A stretch of DNA of 64,000 nucleotides, taken from an uncultured Bacteroidia bacterium. Lineage in GTDB: Bacteria > Bacteroidota > Bacteroidia > Bacteroidales > UBA932. The position numbers and the translations under genes are program-made. Shown here piece by piece: positions 1 to 8,722 of this stretch (position 1 is its first letter; each line of letters opens with the position of its first letter). The stretch spans positions 124,001 to 188,000 of the forward strand of contig CADANY010000005.1 in assembly GCA_902789395.1 (NCBI GenBank), read 5' to 3'. The notes below the pieces were generated by a model that had not been told where the DNA came from, searched no databases, and was given only the letters and a program-made list of their open reading frames with translations.

Positions 1-100
1 CCCAAGAATCAGAGATTCTCGGGGACCCCCCGCTTAGGGCCCCTCCCTCTTATAGTGCCGAGGGTGGCATAGGTTTCAGAGGGGAAAGGCTTCCTTCGGA
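1..100 (-). repeat. Structured palindromic element, copy 1 (cut by window edge)
   Basis: This is the first of six related elements. Read on the minus strand, it has an inner arm ending in GAAACC (forward 72-77), a small TGCC/GGCA hairpin with loop ACCCTC, then TAAGAGGGAGGGG. After that come a perfect hairpin (forward 20-24 with 28-32, CGGGG/CCCCG) and another (forward 5-10 with 14-19, AGAATC/GATTCT). The second long arm would lie beyond base 1, so arm pairing cannot be tested. It lies just downstream of the upp stop codon, in the same sense as upp, so it would form the 3' end of that transcript. Its last hairpin resembles that of the truB copy rather than those of the other four. Confidence 0.75.
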
Positions 101-115
101 TCCGTGTTGGACCGG

Positions 116-769
116 CTAGAGTTTTCCGCCGAAGGCGAGGTCGCCGGCATCGCCGAGACCCGGGATGATCAGACTGCGGCTGGTCAGTTCTTCATCGATG
201 GCAGCCGTCCAAAGCGTAATATTGTCCGGCAAGGTCATCCGCAGGTGATCGACGGCATAGGCGCTGGCGATCGGAGAGACAAGATGGACCCGGGCGGGTT
301 CCCCGCCTTCCTTCTCCAGTGCTTTCAAAGCCACTTCGATCGAGGATCCTGTAGCAATCATCGAATCGGCCAGGATCAGGGTCTTCCCTGCGATATCCGG
401 ACAGATGCAATAATCGACTTTGATCTCGAAGTAATCTCCCTTCCCGGATTTTCGGTACGTCGCCACAAAAGCCGTTTCCGCATGATCAAAGAAATTCTGG
501 AGCCCGCGCTGAAGCGGCAGACCGGCCCGCAGGATCGTCGAAACGACGACTTTCGTATCAGGAGTACGGACAGAAGCGATGCCCAGCGGGGTGGTAACCT
601 CCTTCTCGGAGTAATCCAGGGTCTTGCTGATCTCATAAGCGAAGATCTCCCCGAGACGCTCGAGATTGGTTCGGAAACGCAGGCTGTCTTTCTGGATGGC
701 AATATCGCGCATCTCAGCCATGAACGAATTGAGGACGGAATTATTCTCCCCGAGATTAATGACCTTCAT
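116..769 (-). CDS. upp: Uracil phosphoribosyltransferase
   Basis: This cytosolic pyrimidine-salvage enzyme makes UMP from uracil and PRPP. The 217-residue product has the family's usual length. The PRPP-binding loop is visible at about residues 131-143 (LILADSMIATGSS), and the C-terminal uracil-binding end PGLGDAGDLAFG is present. I chose the ATG at 769 because the protein then begins MKVINLGENNS, as in Bacteroidetes homologues, and because a good promoter lies just upstream. The frame stays open upstream, but that part resembles nothing known. radC lies upstream on the same strand, and a structured repeat follows the stop codon. Confidence 0.95.
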   Translation of the reverse strand: MKVINLGENNSVLNSFMAEMRDIAIQKDSLRFRTNLERLGEIFAYEISKTLDYSEKEVTTPLGIASVRTPDTKVVVSTILRAGLPLQRGLQNFFDHAETAFVATYRKSGKGDYFEIKVDYCICPDIAGKTLILADSMIATGSSIEVALKALEKEGGEPARVHLVSPIASAYAVDHLRMTLPDNITLWTAAIDEELTSRSLIIPGLGDAGDLAFGGKL

Positions 770-796
770 ATCGCTTTTCGTATTGGTGACCGAAAG

Positions 797-827
797 CAAA
801 TATAATGTTTTATTCGATTTCGGGCAA
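797..827 (-). promoter_or_regulatory. Promoter of upp
   Basis: On the minus strand the -7 box TATATTTG (797-804) matches the Bacteroidetes consensus TAnnTTTG. A TTG lies exactly 20 nt upstream (825-827). The upstream box falls inside the 3' end of radC, so upp can be transcribed on its own. The predicted leader is about 20 nt. Confidence 0.65.
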
Positions 828-1520
828 TTTTTTTCCTGCCTGCGTGATTTTTTCCTCGGAGAAACTGTAATAACTGTCAGCGGCGACGATGACATGGTCC
901 AAAAGAAGGATATCGAAGGTCGACAGCGCCCTTCGGACGATGTCCGTCTGGCGGATATCACTCTCCCCCGGGCGGGGATTACCGGAAGGGTGATTATGGA
1001 CCAGGATGACGGAGCGGGCCTTTTTTTCCAAGGCACGCCGGGCCACCTGCCTGGGATCGATCACCGTCCGGTCCAGCGTCCCGCTCGTCAGCCGTTCCTT
1101 CCCGAGAAGATAGCCGGACGCATTCAGGAAGACACCCCAGCATTCCTCATGGTCCAATCCGCGGAGCCTGGGGATCATCAGGGCATAGATATCAGCGGCA
1201 TCGGCAACGCACCGTTTTTGCGGCGAAGACAGTTCCTGCAATGTCCGCCGTCCCAGTTCCAGTGCAGCCTGGAGGGTGAGGGCCTTCGCCATGCCGATTC
1301 CTTTGAAAGAACAGAATGTCTCCAGGGAAAAAGAAGAAAGAAGCGAAAGGCGGCCTTCGGCAGCAGAGAGAAGGGACCTCGACAGATCCAGGACGTTTTC
1401 TCCGTCCGTCCCCGAACGAAGGAGAACCGCCAGCAATTCGGCCGTACTCAAGGATGCAGGCCCTTTGGAGACCATTTTTTCACGCGGACGCTCGTCCGCA
1501 CAGAGATCTTTGATTTTCAT
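810..1520 (-). CDS. radC: RadC family JAB/MPN-domain protein
   Basis: This 236-residue protein has the standard RadC layout. A helix-hairpin-helix stretch lies at about residues 65-92 (FKGIGMAKALTLQAALELG), followed by a JAB/MPN domain. The metal-binding signature HNHPSG is at residues 175-180 and its partner Asp at 188. The family was first linked to DNA repair, but its biochemical role is still unsettled and many members accompany mobile DNA. It is transcribed divergently from the GH28-CE15 gene and in the same direction as upp. Confidence 0.93.
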   Translation of the reverse strand: MKIKDLCADERPREKMVSKGPASLSTAELLAVLLRSGTDGENVLDLSRSLLSAAEGRLSLLSSFSLETFCSFKGIGMAKALTLQAALELGRRTLQELSSPQKRCVADAADIYALMIPRLRGLDHEECWGVFLNASGYLLGKERLTSGTLDRTVIDPRQVARRALEKKARSVILVHNHPSGNPRPGESDIRQTDIVRRALSTFDILLLDHVIVAADSYYSFSEEKITQAGKKLPEIE

Positions 1521-1588
1521 TTTTTTCCGTCAAGGTACGCTTCCTTCCCAAAAGGCAGGGAAAGAAACGGAAATTCTTTTTTGAAATC

Positions 1589-4081
1589 ATGGTTTTAATG
1601 TCTAAATTGACGGCAATTATGAGACGTTTGACCACATTATCAATCGCTGTCTTACTTTCCTTGTCCGCTTTTGGGATGACGGATGAAGGAAGATGGCCTG
1701 ACGGGAGCCCCATCGACAAGTGGTTCCGCCAACAACCGAGACCTGTAAAAGGACGACAGGCCCGATCATTCTATATCACAGATTTCGGAGCCGTTCCCGA
1801 CAGCATGTCTGTTCAGACCGCCTCGATCCAGAAGGCTATCGATGTCGCTTCCGTAAAAGGAGGGACCGTCGTCATTCCCCGCGGGACCTGGCTCTCGGGT
1901 GCCCTGTTTTTCAAACCCAGGACCCATCTTTACCTCGAAGAAGGCGCTGTCCTGAAAGCCAGTCCGGCCCAGGCTGACTTTCCGGATGTGGAAGTCCATA
2001 TAGAAGGAGTCTTGCAACCCTGGTCCGCAGCCCTCGTCAATGCGGACGGGTGCGACGGCTTTACGATCCGCGGAAACGGAACGCTTGACGGAAACGGCCG
2101 CCCGTCCTGGGATGCGTTCTGGGCCCGGCGCAGGGAAAACCCCGATTGCACCAACCTGGAAGTCAGGCGCGCCCGCCTGATTGGCATCAACCGGAGTTCC
2201 TACATAACTATTGAAGGGATAAAACTCAGGAATTCCGCTTTTTGGAATCTCCACCTCTACAAATGCAACAAAGTCTATATCAGCGGAGTAAGTATCTTCG
2301 CCCCGGTCTCGCCCGTCAAAGCTCCGTCTTCGGACGGTATCGATCTGGACGCCTGCCAAGATGTCCACATCACCGGATGCGAGATGGCGACAGGTGATGA
2401 CCTCATCGCTCTGAAAGGAGGGAAGGGACCATGGGCCGATGAGAATCCTGACAACGGCACCAATGCGCGGATCCTGATTGAAGACTGCTCCTTCGGGCAT
2501 GGCCCCGGAGCCCTCGTCGTCGGGAGCGAATGCATCGGTGCGGAGAATGTTATCCTCAGAAGATGTTCCGTCGACGGAACAGATAAGGTCCTTTGGATCA
2601 AATTCCGCCCGGACACCCCGCAGCGGCATGCTCACTTCCGGATAGAGGAAGTTACGGGGAAAGCCCGCAATATACTCTACATCAAGCCATGGACCCAGTT
2701 TTTCGACCTGAAGGGCCGCACGGACCTTCCCGTTTCGGTTGCAGAGGACATCCGCGTCCAGAAATGTACCGTCCGGTGCACCCGGAGCCGGAATATTGCA
2801 GAATTTCCGGAGCAATACATGCTGAAAGGGCTTCATTTCCAGGAAAATAAATTCCGGTGGAACGACAACCGGGACGAAGACAAGGTCGCCCCTTATACCC
2901 TTCCGGACCCGCTGGTATTTGCCGATGGATCGCCTGTCGGTTCTCCGGAGCGTTGGTCCGAAAGGCGGAAGGAGATACTCGGTCTGTTCCAGCGCGAAAT
3001 GTATGGGGAAATGCCTCCTGAGGCTCCCATCTTCCTGAAAACCATAGAAGAGGGGACGACTCTTGGGGGTACGGCGCTGCGCCGGCAGGTCCGGATGACG
3101 TTCCGGGAGGACGGGAGCGGACCGCACATTGACTGGCTTATCCTTTACCCGGGTCATGTAAAAGAGCGGGTTCCGGCCGTCATCCTGCTGAATTATTATG
3201 GAAACCATACCGTGATTACCGACAAAGAAGTCCTGGTCCCAGACTGCTGGCTGGAAGACAACGAAGCTTTCGGGGTCAGCGGCAACCGGGCGACGGAGGC
3301 CGGCCGGGGTTCCCTCTCGGGAAGGAATACGGCAACGGTCTTCCCCGTCGACGAAATCCTTGCCCGTGGATATGCTTTCGTAACCGCCTGTTATGGAGAC
3401 ATTTCCCCCGACCCTGACACGTTCCAGAATCCGGACGGGCAGCTTTCTCTCGCAAGAACGGGCATCTTCGGATTGTGGGACAAAGACTGTACGACGGGGA
3501 CGCTGATGGCATGGGCATGGGGGCTCTGCAGGGGAATGGACATGTTGGAGAAGGATAGCAGGATCGATGCCGCAAGGGTTCTTGTGACAGGAAGTTCCCG
3601 TCTCGGGAAAACGGCTCTCCTGGCCGGTGCCTTCGACGAGCGTTTCGCCGTCGTCGCCCTCAACCAGACGGGTGGCGGAGGCGTTCCGCTGGCCAAACGG
3701 AACTTCGGAGAATACGTCGGATCCGAAATCGACCACTTCGGCTATTGGTGGTGCAAACGGTTCGCACGATATGCCGGGGCTGAAAAGAACCTGCCCTTCG
3801 ACCAGCATATGCTGCTCTCCTGTATCGCGCCGCGACCTCTTCTGGTAGAGGGTTTCAACAATCCCTGGTTCGACACCCGCGGGGAATTCCTGGCCCTGCA
3901 GGCGGCATCCCCCGTATGGACCTTCCTCGGAGCGGAAGGCCTGCCCGATGTCGAGTGGCCTGGACCATACGAGACGCAGGCCATCGGTCCTATCCTGGGA
4001 TATGTCCGCAGGGAAGGTTCGCACGGGATTTCCGCGATCGACTGGGAATGGATCCTCGATTTCGCGGACGGAACCTTTTAG
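1589..4081 (+). CDS. Secreted GH28 polysaccharide hydrolase fused to a CE15-type esterase
   Basis: This 830-residue two-domain enzyme probably acts on plant cell-wall polymers in the periplasm or outside the cell. A signal peptide is visible (LTTLSIAVLLSLSAFG), most natural from the ATG at 1619; ATGs at 1589 and 1598 lie in the same frame. Residues of about 55-400 form a pectinase-like beta-helix. GH28 catalytic signatures are present: SSDGID with D249, GDD at 269-271 and GHG at 303-305, although the usual NTD has become SSD. Residues of about 430-830 look like a glucuronoyl methylesterase (CE15), with the nucleophile motif GSSRLGK around S670 and a late SHG histidine. A polygalacturonase-type glycosidase joined to an esterase suggests attack on esterified uronic-acid polymers. 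The substrate is inferred. Confidence 0.82.
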   Translation: MVLMSKLTAIMRRLTTLSIAVLLSLSAFGMTDEGRWPDGSPIDKWFRQQPRPVKGRQARSFYITDFGAVPDSMSVQTASIQKAIDVASVKGGTVVIPRGTWLSGALFFKPRTHLYLEEGAVLKASPAQADFPDVEVHIEGVLQPWSAALVNADGCDGFTIRGNGTLDGNGRPSWDAFWARRRENPDCTNLEVRRARLIGINRSSYITIEGIKLRNSAFWNLHLYKCNKVYISGVSIFAPVSPVKAPSSDGIDLDACQDVHITGCEMATGDDLIALKGGKGPWADENPDNGTNARILIEDCSFGHGPGALVVGSECIGAENVILRRCSVDGTDKVLWIKFRPDTPQRHAHFRIEEVTGKARNILYIKPWTQFFDLKGRTDLPVSVAEDIRVQKCTVRCTRSRNIAEFPEQYMLKGLHFQENKFRWNDNRDEDKVAPYTLPDPLVFADGSPVGSPERWSERRKEILGLFQREMYGEMPPEAPIFLKTIEEGTTLGGTALRRQVRMTFREDGSGPHIDWLILYPGHVKERVPAVILLNYYGNHTVITDKEVLVPDCWLEDNEAFGVSGNRATEAGRGSLSGRNTATVFPVDEILARGYAFVTACYGDISPDPDTFQNPDGQLSLARTGIFGLWDKDCTTGTLMAWAWGLCRGMDMLEKDSRIDAARVLVTGSSRLGKTALLAGAFDERFAVVALNQTGGGGVPLAKRNFGEYVGSEIDHFGYWWCKRFARYAGAEKNLPFDQHMLLSCIAPRPLLVEGFNNPWFDTRGEFLALQAASPVWTFLGAEGLPDVEWPGPYETQAIGPILGYVRREGSHGISAIDWEWILDFADGTF

Positions 4082-4122
4082 CCCGACAGGAGGAAGAATT
4101 TCATTATTCCGGCAATTATTGC

Positions 4123-4130
4123 TACCTTAG
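4123..4130 (+). promoter_or_regulatory. Possible -7 box upstream of miaB
   Basis: TACCTTAG differs from TAnnTTTG at one base. A TTTC sits 20 nt upstream, where the upstream element is expected. The ATG of miaB is 19 nt downstream. Two mismatches in all make this a tentative call. Confidence 0.35.
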
Positions 4131-4148
4131 TGCGATAAAAGCGAAAGA

Positions 4149-5465
4149 ATGAAGAAAGTATATATTGAAACATACGGATGCCAGATGAATGTGAGCGATA
4201 CGGAAGTGATCTTCTCCATTCTCGGCAAAGAAGGTTACGGACGGACCGAATCGATGGACGAGGCGGATGTCATCCTCGCCAATACCTGCTCGGTGCGCGA
4301 CAACGCAGAGCAGCGGATCTGGGGCCGGATCGAGCAGTTCAATCTCCAGAAAAGACACCGGAAAGGAGTTATCGTAGGAATTGTCGGATGTATGGCCGAA
4401 CGCCTCAAGGACAAACTGTTGGACACGGGAAAAGTCGATCTCGTCGCCGGTCCGGATTCCTACCGTACCCTGCCGGCCCTTCTGAAGGAAATCACCCCGG
4501 ATCATCCGGGCATCAACGTCCTGCTCTCCCACGAAGAAACCTACGCGGACATCACCCCCGTGCGGACGGACCGGAACGGCGTTTCCGCCTTCATCTCGAT
4601 CATGCGCGGCTGCAACAATGTCTGCTCCTACTGCGTCGTCCCGTATACCCGGGGAGCGGAGCGCTCCCGCGACCCTCACTCCATCGTCAGGGAAGCCTGC
4701 GACGTTTTCCAAAAAGGGTATCGGGAAGTAACCCTGCTGGGACAGAATGTCGACAGCTATCTCTGGAAATCCGAGCAGGAAACCGTAAATTTCGCGGAGC
4801 TGCTCCGGAGAGTAGCCGCCGTCAACCCGCTCCTGAGGGTCCGTTTCTCTACGTCGCATCCCAAAGATATCTCCGACGAAGTCATCGAAACCATGGCCTC
4901 GATGCCGAACATCTGCCGCCACATCCACCTTCCCGTCCAGTCCGGCAGTACCCGGATGCTCGAAAAAATGCGTCGGAAGTACTCTCGGGAATGGTATCTC
5001 GAACGAGTCGCCAAAATCCGGGAGGTGATGCCCGACTGCGGCCTGACGACCGATGTCATCGCCGGATTCTGCTCCGAAACGGAAGAAGATCACCGGCAGA
5101 CCCTTTCCCTGATGGAAGAAGTCGGATTTGACTGGGCTTTCATGTTCCAGTATTCCGAACGGCCGGGAACGCTTGCCGCACGGAACTATCCCGACGACGT
5201 TCCCCCTGAGGTAAAGACAAGGAGACTGAACGAAATTATCGAACTCCAGAACAGGAAAGGACTCGAGAGTTACCGGAAAGACCTCGGCAAGCGGCTGACC
5301 GTCCTTGTCGAAGGCCCTTCGAAACGCAACCCCGACGATCTCTGCGGACGGGCATCGAACAACAAAATGTGCGTATTCCCGGCCGGAGGCCACCAGGTCG
5401 GCGACTATGTAGACGTTATCGTAGAGTCTTGTACATCAGCCACTTTAATTTGCTCTTTGGCATAA
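4149..5465 (+). CDS. miaB: tRNA-2-methylthio-N6-dimethylallyladenosine synthase
   Basis: This radical-SAM enzyme adds a methylthio group to i6A37 of tRNAs that read UNN codons. The 438-residue product has all three parts of the family. The N-terminal UPF0004 domain carries cluster-binding cysteines (YGCQMN, NTCSVRDNA, GCMAE). The radical-SAM motif is CNNVCSYC, at about residues 157-164. A TRAM domain fills the last ~65 residues. RGAERSRDP after the SAM motif is typical of MiaB rather than RimO or MtaB. glpK starts 15 nt after the stop codon. Confidence 0.95.
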   Translation: MKKVYIETYGCQMNVSDTEVIFSILGKEGYGRTESMDEADVILANTCSVRDNAEQRIWGRIEQFNLQKRHRKGVIVGIVGCMAERLKDKLLDTGKVDLVAGPDSYRTLPALLKEITPDHPGINVLLSHEETYADITPVRTDRNGVSAFISIMRGCNNVCSYCVVPYTRGAERSRDPHSIVREACDVFQKGYREVTLLGQNVDSYLWKSEQETVNFAELLRRVAAVNPLLRVRFSTSHPKDISDEVIETMASMPNICRHIHLPVQSGSTRMLEKMRRKYSREWYLERVAKIREVMPDCGLTTDVIAGFCSETEEDHRQTLSLMEEVGFDWAFMFQYSERPGTLAARNYPDDVPPEVKTRRLNEIIELQNRKGLESYRKDLGKRLTVLVEGPSKRNPDDLCGRASNNKMCVFPAGGHQVGDYVDVIVESCTSATLICSLA

Positions 5466-5480
5466 TCAATAACACGCAAT

Positions 5481-6959
5481 ATGGGAAAATACATCCTCGC
5501 CCTCGACCAGGGCACCAGCAGTTCGAGAGCGATTGTCTTCGACCATGAAGGCAATGTCCGCTCCGTAGCACAGAAAGAATTTACCCAGCACTTCCCCTGT
5601 CCGGGATGGGTCGAACATGATCCGCGCGAGATCTGGTCCTCGGAAGCCGCCGTTGTCGCGGAAGCCGTTGCAGAGATCGGCATTACCGGCAGTGACATCG
5701 CCGCCATCGGCATCACGAACCAGCGCGAAACAACGATCGTCTGGGACGCGGAGACCGGCGAACCGGTCCATAATGCCATCGTCTGGCAGGACCGGCGGAC
5801 CTCGGCATTCTGCGACTCCCTCAAAGAGCGCGGCCTGACGGAGATGATCCGGGAAAAGACCGGTCTGATCATCGATGCATACTTCAGCGGCACCAAGATC
5901 CGCTGGATTCTGGAAAACGTCCCCGGCGCCCGCCAGAAGGCGGAAGAGGGCCGACTCCGTTTCGGAACCGTCGATTCCTGGCTCGTCTGGAACCTGACCG
6001 GCGGCAAGGTCCATGTCACCGACGTCACCAATGCCTCCCGGACGATGCTGTTCAACATCCACACCCTTGAATGGGACAAAGAACTGCTTGACCTGTTGGG
6101 TGTTCCGGCATCGATGATGCCTCAGGTCCGCTCTTCCAGCGAGGTCTACGGCTATACGAAGACGGGTCTTTTCGCAGACAACGTCCCGATTGCCGGCATC
6201 GCCGGCGACCAGCAGGCCGCCCTCTTCGGTCAGATGTGTACGGACCCCGGTGCCGTCAAGAATACCTACGGAACCGGCTGTTTCCTGCTGATGAATACCG
6301 GAGAGAAGCCGATTCTCTCCCGGAACAACCTCCTCACGACTATCGCCTGGAAAATCGGCGACACGGTCAACTATGCCCTCGAGGGCTCGATCTTCGTCGG
6401 CGGTTCCGTCGTACAGTGGCTGCGCGACGGCCTCGGAATCATCAAGTCCTCCTCCGAAATAGAGGCGCTGGCCGCATCCGTTCCCGATAACGGCGGGGTC
6501 TATTTCGTTCCCGCCCTGACCGGTATGGGCGCTCCGTACTGGGACCAGTATGCCCATGGAACCATCTGCGGCATTACCCGCGGAACGACCGCGGCCCATA
6601 TCGCGCGCGCTGCCCTTGAAGGGATCGCTTTCCAGACGATGGATATCGTCGGAGCCATGGAAAAGGACGCCGGCGTACGTCTTTCCGAACTCAAAGTCGA
6701 CGGAGGCGCCTCCCGGAACAACCTCATGATGCAGTTCCAGTCCGATATCCTCGGTTCCTCGGTCATCCGTCCCGAAGTAACCGAGACGACCGCACTCGGG
6801 GCCTGCTACCTTGCCGGCCTTGCCGTCGGCTTCTGGTCCTCCCTCGATGAGGTCAAGAAGCAATGGAAGGCCGAACGGACCTTCAATCCTTCCGGTGCAG
6901 ACACGGCTCCTCTCAAAGCCGGCTGGGCCGATGCCATCAACAGAACCATTAACCGCTAA
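5481..6959 (+). CDS. glpK: Glycerol kinase
   Basis: It phosphorylates glycerol to glycerol-3-phosphate with ATP in the cytosol. The 492-residue protein is full length for the FGGY kinase family. It opens with the phosphate-binding loop [10 protein letters not shown] and has the substrate-binding TNQRETT and the C-terminal signature [15 protein letters not shown]. The glycerol facilitator gene starts 5 nt after its stop codon. The pair forms an uptake-and-trapping unit in which phosphorylation keeps glycerol inside the cell. Confidence 0.96.
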   Translation: MGKYILALDQGTSSSRAIVFDHEGNVRSVAQKEFTQHFPCPGWVEHDPREIWSSEAAVVAEAVAEIGITGSDIAAIGITNQRETTIVWDAETGEPVHNAIVWQDRRTSAFCDSLKERGLTEMIREKTGLIIDAYFSGTKIRWILENVPGARQKAEEGRLRFGTVDSWLVWNLTGGKVHVTDVTNASRTMLFNIHTLEWDKELLDLLGVPASMMPQVRSSSEVYGYTKTGLFADNVPIAGIAGDQQAALFGQMCTDPGAVKNTYGTGCFLLMNTGEKPILSRNNLLTTIAWKIGDTVNYALEGSIFVGGSVVQWLRDGLGIIKSSSEIEALAASVPDNGGVYFVPALTGMGAPYWDQYAHGTICGITRGTTAAHIARAALEGIAFQTMDIVGAMEKDAGVRLSELKVDGGASRNNLMMQFQSDILGSSVIRPEVTETTALGACYLAGLAVGFWSSLDEVKKQWKAERTFNPSGADTAPLKAGWADAINRTINR

Positions 6960-6964
6960 TTACT

Positions 6965-7705
6965 ATGCTTACCCAATCTATCTTCGAATTCCTGGGAACG
7001 ATGATTCTCGTTCTCCTCGGCGACGGCGTCTGCGCCGCATGTACCCTCAATAAGACCAAAGCCCAGGGAGCCGGCTGGGTCGTCATTACCCTTGCCTGGG
7101 GCTTTGCCGTCATGTGCGGCGTCTTCGTGGCCGGCCCGGTTTCCGGTGCCCATCTGAATCCTGCCGTCACCCTGGGTTTTGCCCTCGCAGGCCTCTTCCC
7201 CTGGGCAGGCGTCCTTCCGTACATCGTCGCCCAGATGCTCGGCGGTTTCGTCGGTGCCGTCCTTGTCTATGCCTTCTATGTAGACCATTTCGCAGCCACC
7301 TCTGACAATCCCGACGGTATGCTGGGATGCTTCTGCACCATGCCCGCCATCGAGCACAAGACCGTCAACTTTTTCAGTGAATTCATCGCGACCTTCGTTC
7401 TGGTCTTCGTCATCATGGCCATCGGAACGAAAGGGAACACCCCGATGGCCGGAGACGTCCCGGTCGGCCTCGGTGCTGTCGGCGCTTTCCCGGTCACGGC
7501 CCTGATCATGTCCCTCGGCATGTCCCTCGGCGCGACGACCGGATACGCCATGAACCCGGCCCGCGACCTGAGCCCGCGCTGCGCCCACGCGATTCTTCCG
7601 ATCCGCGGCAAGCGTGACAGCGGCTGGGGCTACAGCTGGATTCCGGTACTCGGCCCCCTCACGGGCGGCGCCTTTGCAGCCGTAATCTACCTGATCCTTT
7701 TCTGA
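6965..7705 (+). CDS. glpF: Glycerol uptake facilitator (aquaglyceroporin)
   Basis: This inner-membrane channel of the MIP family has 246 residues and six expected membrane segments. Both half-helix motifs are intact: NPA in SGAHLNPAVTLGFAL and NPA in GYAMNPARDLSPR. The Asp after the second NPAR is the residue that distinguishes glycerol channels from water-only aquaporins. It follows glpK by 5 nt, and a likely terminator overlaps its last codons. Confidence 0.94.
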   Translation: MLTQSIFEFLGTMILVLLGDGVCAACTLNKTKAQGAGWVVITLAWGFAVMCGVFVAGPVSGAHLNPAVTLGFALAGLFPWAGVLPYIVAQMLGGFVGAVLVYAFYVDHFAATSDNPDGMLGCFCTMPAIEHKTVNFFSEFIATFVLVFVIMAIGTKGNTPMAGDVPVGLGAVGAFPVTALIMSLGMSLGATTGYAMNPARDLSPRCAHAILPIRGKRDSGWGYSWIPVLGPLTGGAFAAVIYLILF

Positions 7706-7720
7706 GAATAAAGGATTTTT
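7694..7720 (+). terminator. Likely terminator of glpKF
   Basis: A 7-bp stem (ATCCTTT with AAAGGAT, 7694-7700 and 7710-7716) with a 9-nt loop is followed by a run of T (7717-7720). The stem is AT-rich, so strength is uncertain. It overlaps the glpF stop codon and sits just before the next promoter. Confidence 0.5.
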
Positions 7721-7722
7721 CG

Positions 7723-7730
7723 TATCTTTG
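7723..7730 (+). promoter_or_regulatory. -7 box for the 7739 gene
   Basis: TATCTTTG is a perfect match to the Bacteroidetes -7 consensus TAnnTTTG. It ends only 8 nt before the ATG at 7739, so the transcript would have almost no leader. No clear upstream TTG was found at the right distance. Confidence 0.55.
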
Positions 7731-7738
7731 CCCCCGAT

Positions 7739-8215
7739 ATGTCGTACTGGAAAACCCTTGCCGGATGGATCGTCGCAGCGGTTGTGGCCCTGAGCCTCAC
7801 CGGATGCGGCAACATCAAAAAGATTAAGGAGATACAGGTAACCTCCGTCGGCGTGAAATACGTCGCCCCAACGAGCCCCCGCTCGGTGGATGCGGTCCTG
7901 CTTCTCGAAATCGACAACCCGGCAATGGGGCTGACCCTCTCCGACGTAGACGGGACAGTCCGGAAAGACGGAGAGGTCCTCGGCTTCTTTACGGCCGGGG
8001 AACTCCCCTTGCAGGGGAAGAGCATCCAGGTTTACGAGCTCCCCTGCACCGCTACCCTCGCAGACAATATTTCAATCGTCCGGATCATGGGCCTGCTCGC
8101 CCAGATGAGCCTGGACGGCATGACTGTTGATATTACCCTCCATGTAAAACTGGACAACGGCATGGGCCGAACCCTTACGTTCAAGGACCTTGCCCTGAGC
8201 CAACTGACCCGATAG
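7739..8215 (+). CDS. LEA14-like lipoprotein
   Basis: This 158-residue exported protein has a hydrophobic N-terminus ending in a lipobox (LTGC, about residues 20-23), so it is probably anchored to a membrane by lipid. The rest resembles the LEA type 2 (water-stress and hypersensitive response) beta-sandwich fold: VTSVGVKYVAPTS, then LLLEIDNPAMGLTLSDVDG, where a conserved N-P follows the first strand pair. No catalytic residues are visible. The next gene starts 3 nt after its stop codon. Its function is unknown. Confidence 0.7.
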   Translation: MSYWKTLAGWIVAAVVALSLTGCGNIKKIKEIQVTSVGVKYVAPTSPRSVDAVLLLEIDNPAMGLTLSDVDGTVRKDGEVLGFFTAGELPLQGKSIQVYELPCTATLADNISIVRIMGLLAQMSLDGMTVDITLHVKLDNGMGRTLTFKDLALSQLTR

Positions 8216-8218
8216 ATC

Positions 8219-8719
8219 ATGAAAAGAGCCTTTGTCATACTGGTCCTTCTGCTTTCCGCCGCCGCGGCGGGAGCCCAGGATTTCACGGACAGCCTGAGCG
8301 TCCAGGCGGCCATCGACTCGACACTGAAAGGAAAGGATATCCTCAATATTATCCAGAATTCTTCCGGCGAGGTTTATATCCGCCAAAGCGACGCCGTTCG
8401 GAATGCTTTCCGGAAGTATGTGTCCAACAACGCTTCCCGGACGATTTCAGGTTACCGGATCCGCGTCTACTATGACAACGAGCAGCGGGCACGGGCCAAA
8501 TCGGAATCGATTGCCCGCGCTGTCGCAGGCCGCTATCCAGGAATCAAGGTCTACCGCACCTTCGAAAGCCCCAATTTCAAAGTCTCCGTCGGAGATTTCC
8601 GCTCCAAGGATGAGGCGCTGCGGCTTTTCAATGAACTGAAGATCCTCTATCCGACGGCATTCATCATAAAGGAGAATATCAACTATCCCCTGATTGATGC
8701 TGATGCCATTTTCAATTAG
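8219..8719 (+). CDS. Exported SPOR-like domain protein
   Basis: This 166-residue protein has a clear signal peptide (MKRAFVILVLLLSAAAAGAQ). The C-terminal ~75 residues (GYRIRVYYDNEQRARAKSES through FKVSVGDFRSKDEALRLF) look like a SPOR domain, a fold that binds denuded peptidoglycan. The family match comes from the alternating pattern and the VGDFRSKDEA turn; it was not searched. It lies between the LEA14-like gene and rpoN with 3-nt gaps on both sides, so the three are probably co-transcribed. Confidence 0.65.
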   Translation: MKRAFVILVLLLSAAAAGAQDFTDSLSVQAAIDSTLKGKDILNIIQNSSGEVYIRQSDAVRNAFRKYVSNNASRTISGYRIRVYYDNEQRARAKSESIARAVAGRYPGIKVYRTFESPNFKVSVGDFRSKDEALRLFNELKILYPTAFIIKENINYPLIDADAIFN

Positions 8720-8722
8720 CCG

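Noticed and set aside
1766-4024. Minus-strand frame of about 750 codons opposite the GH28-CE15 gene
   Set aside because: The plus-strand product has catalytic motifs of two families. The antisense translation has none.
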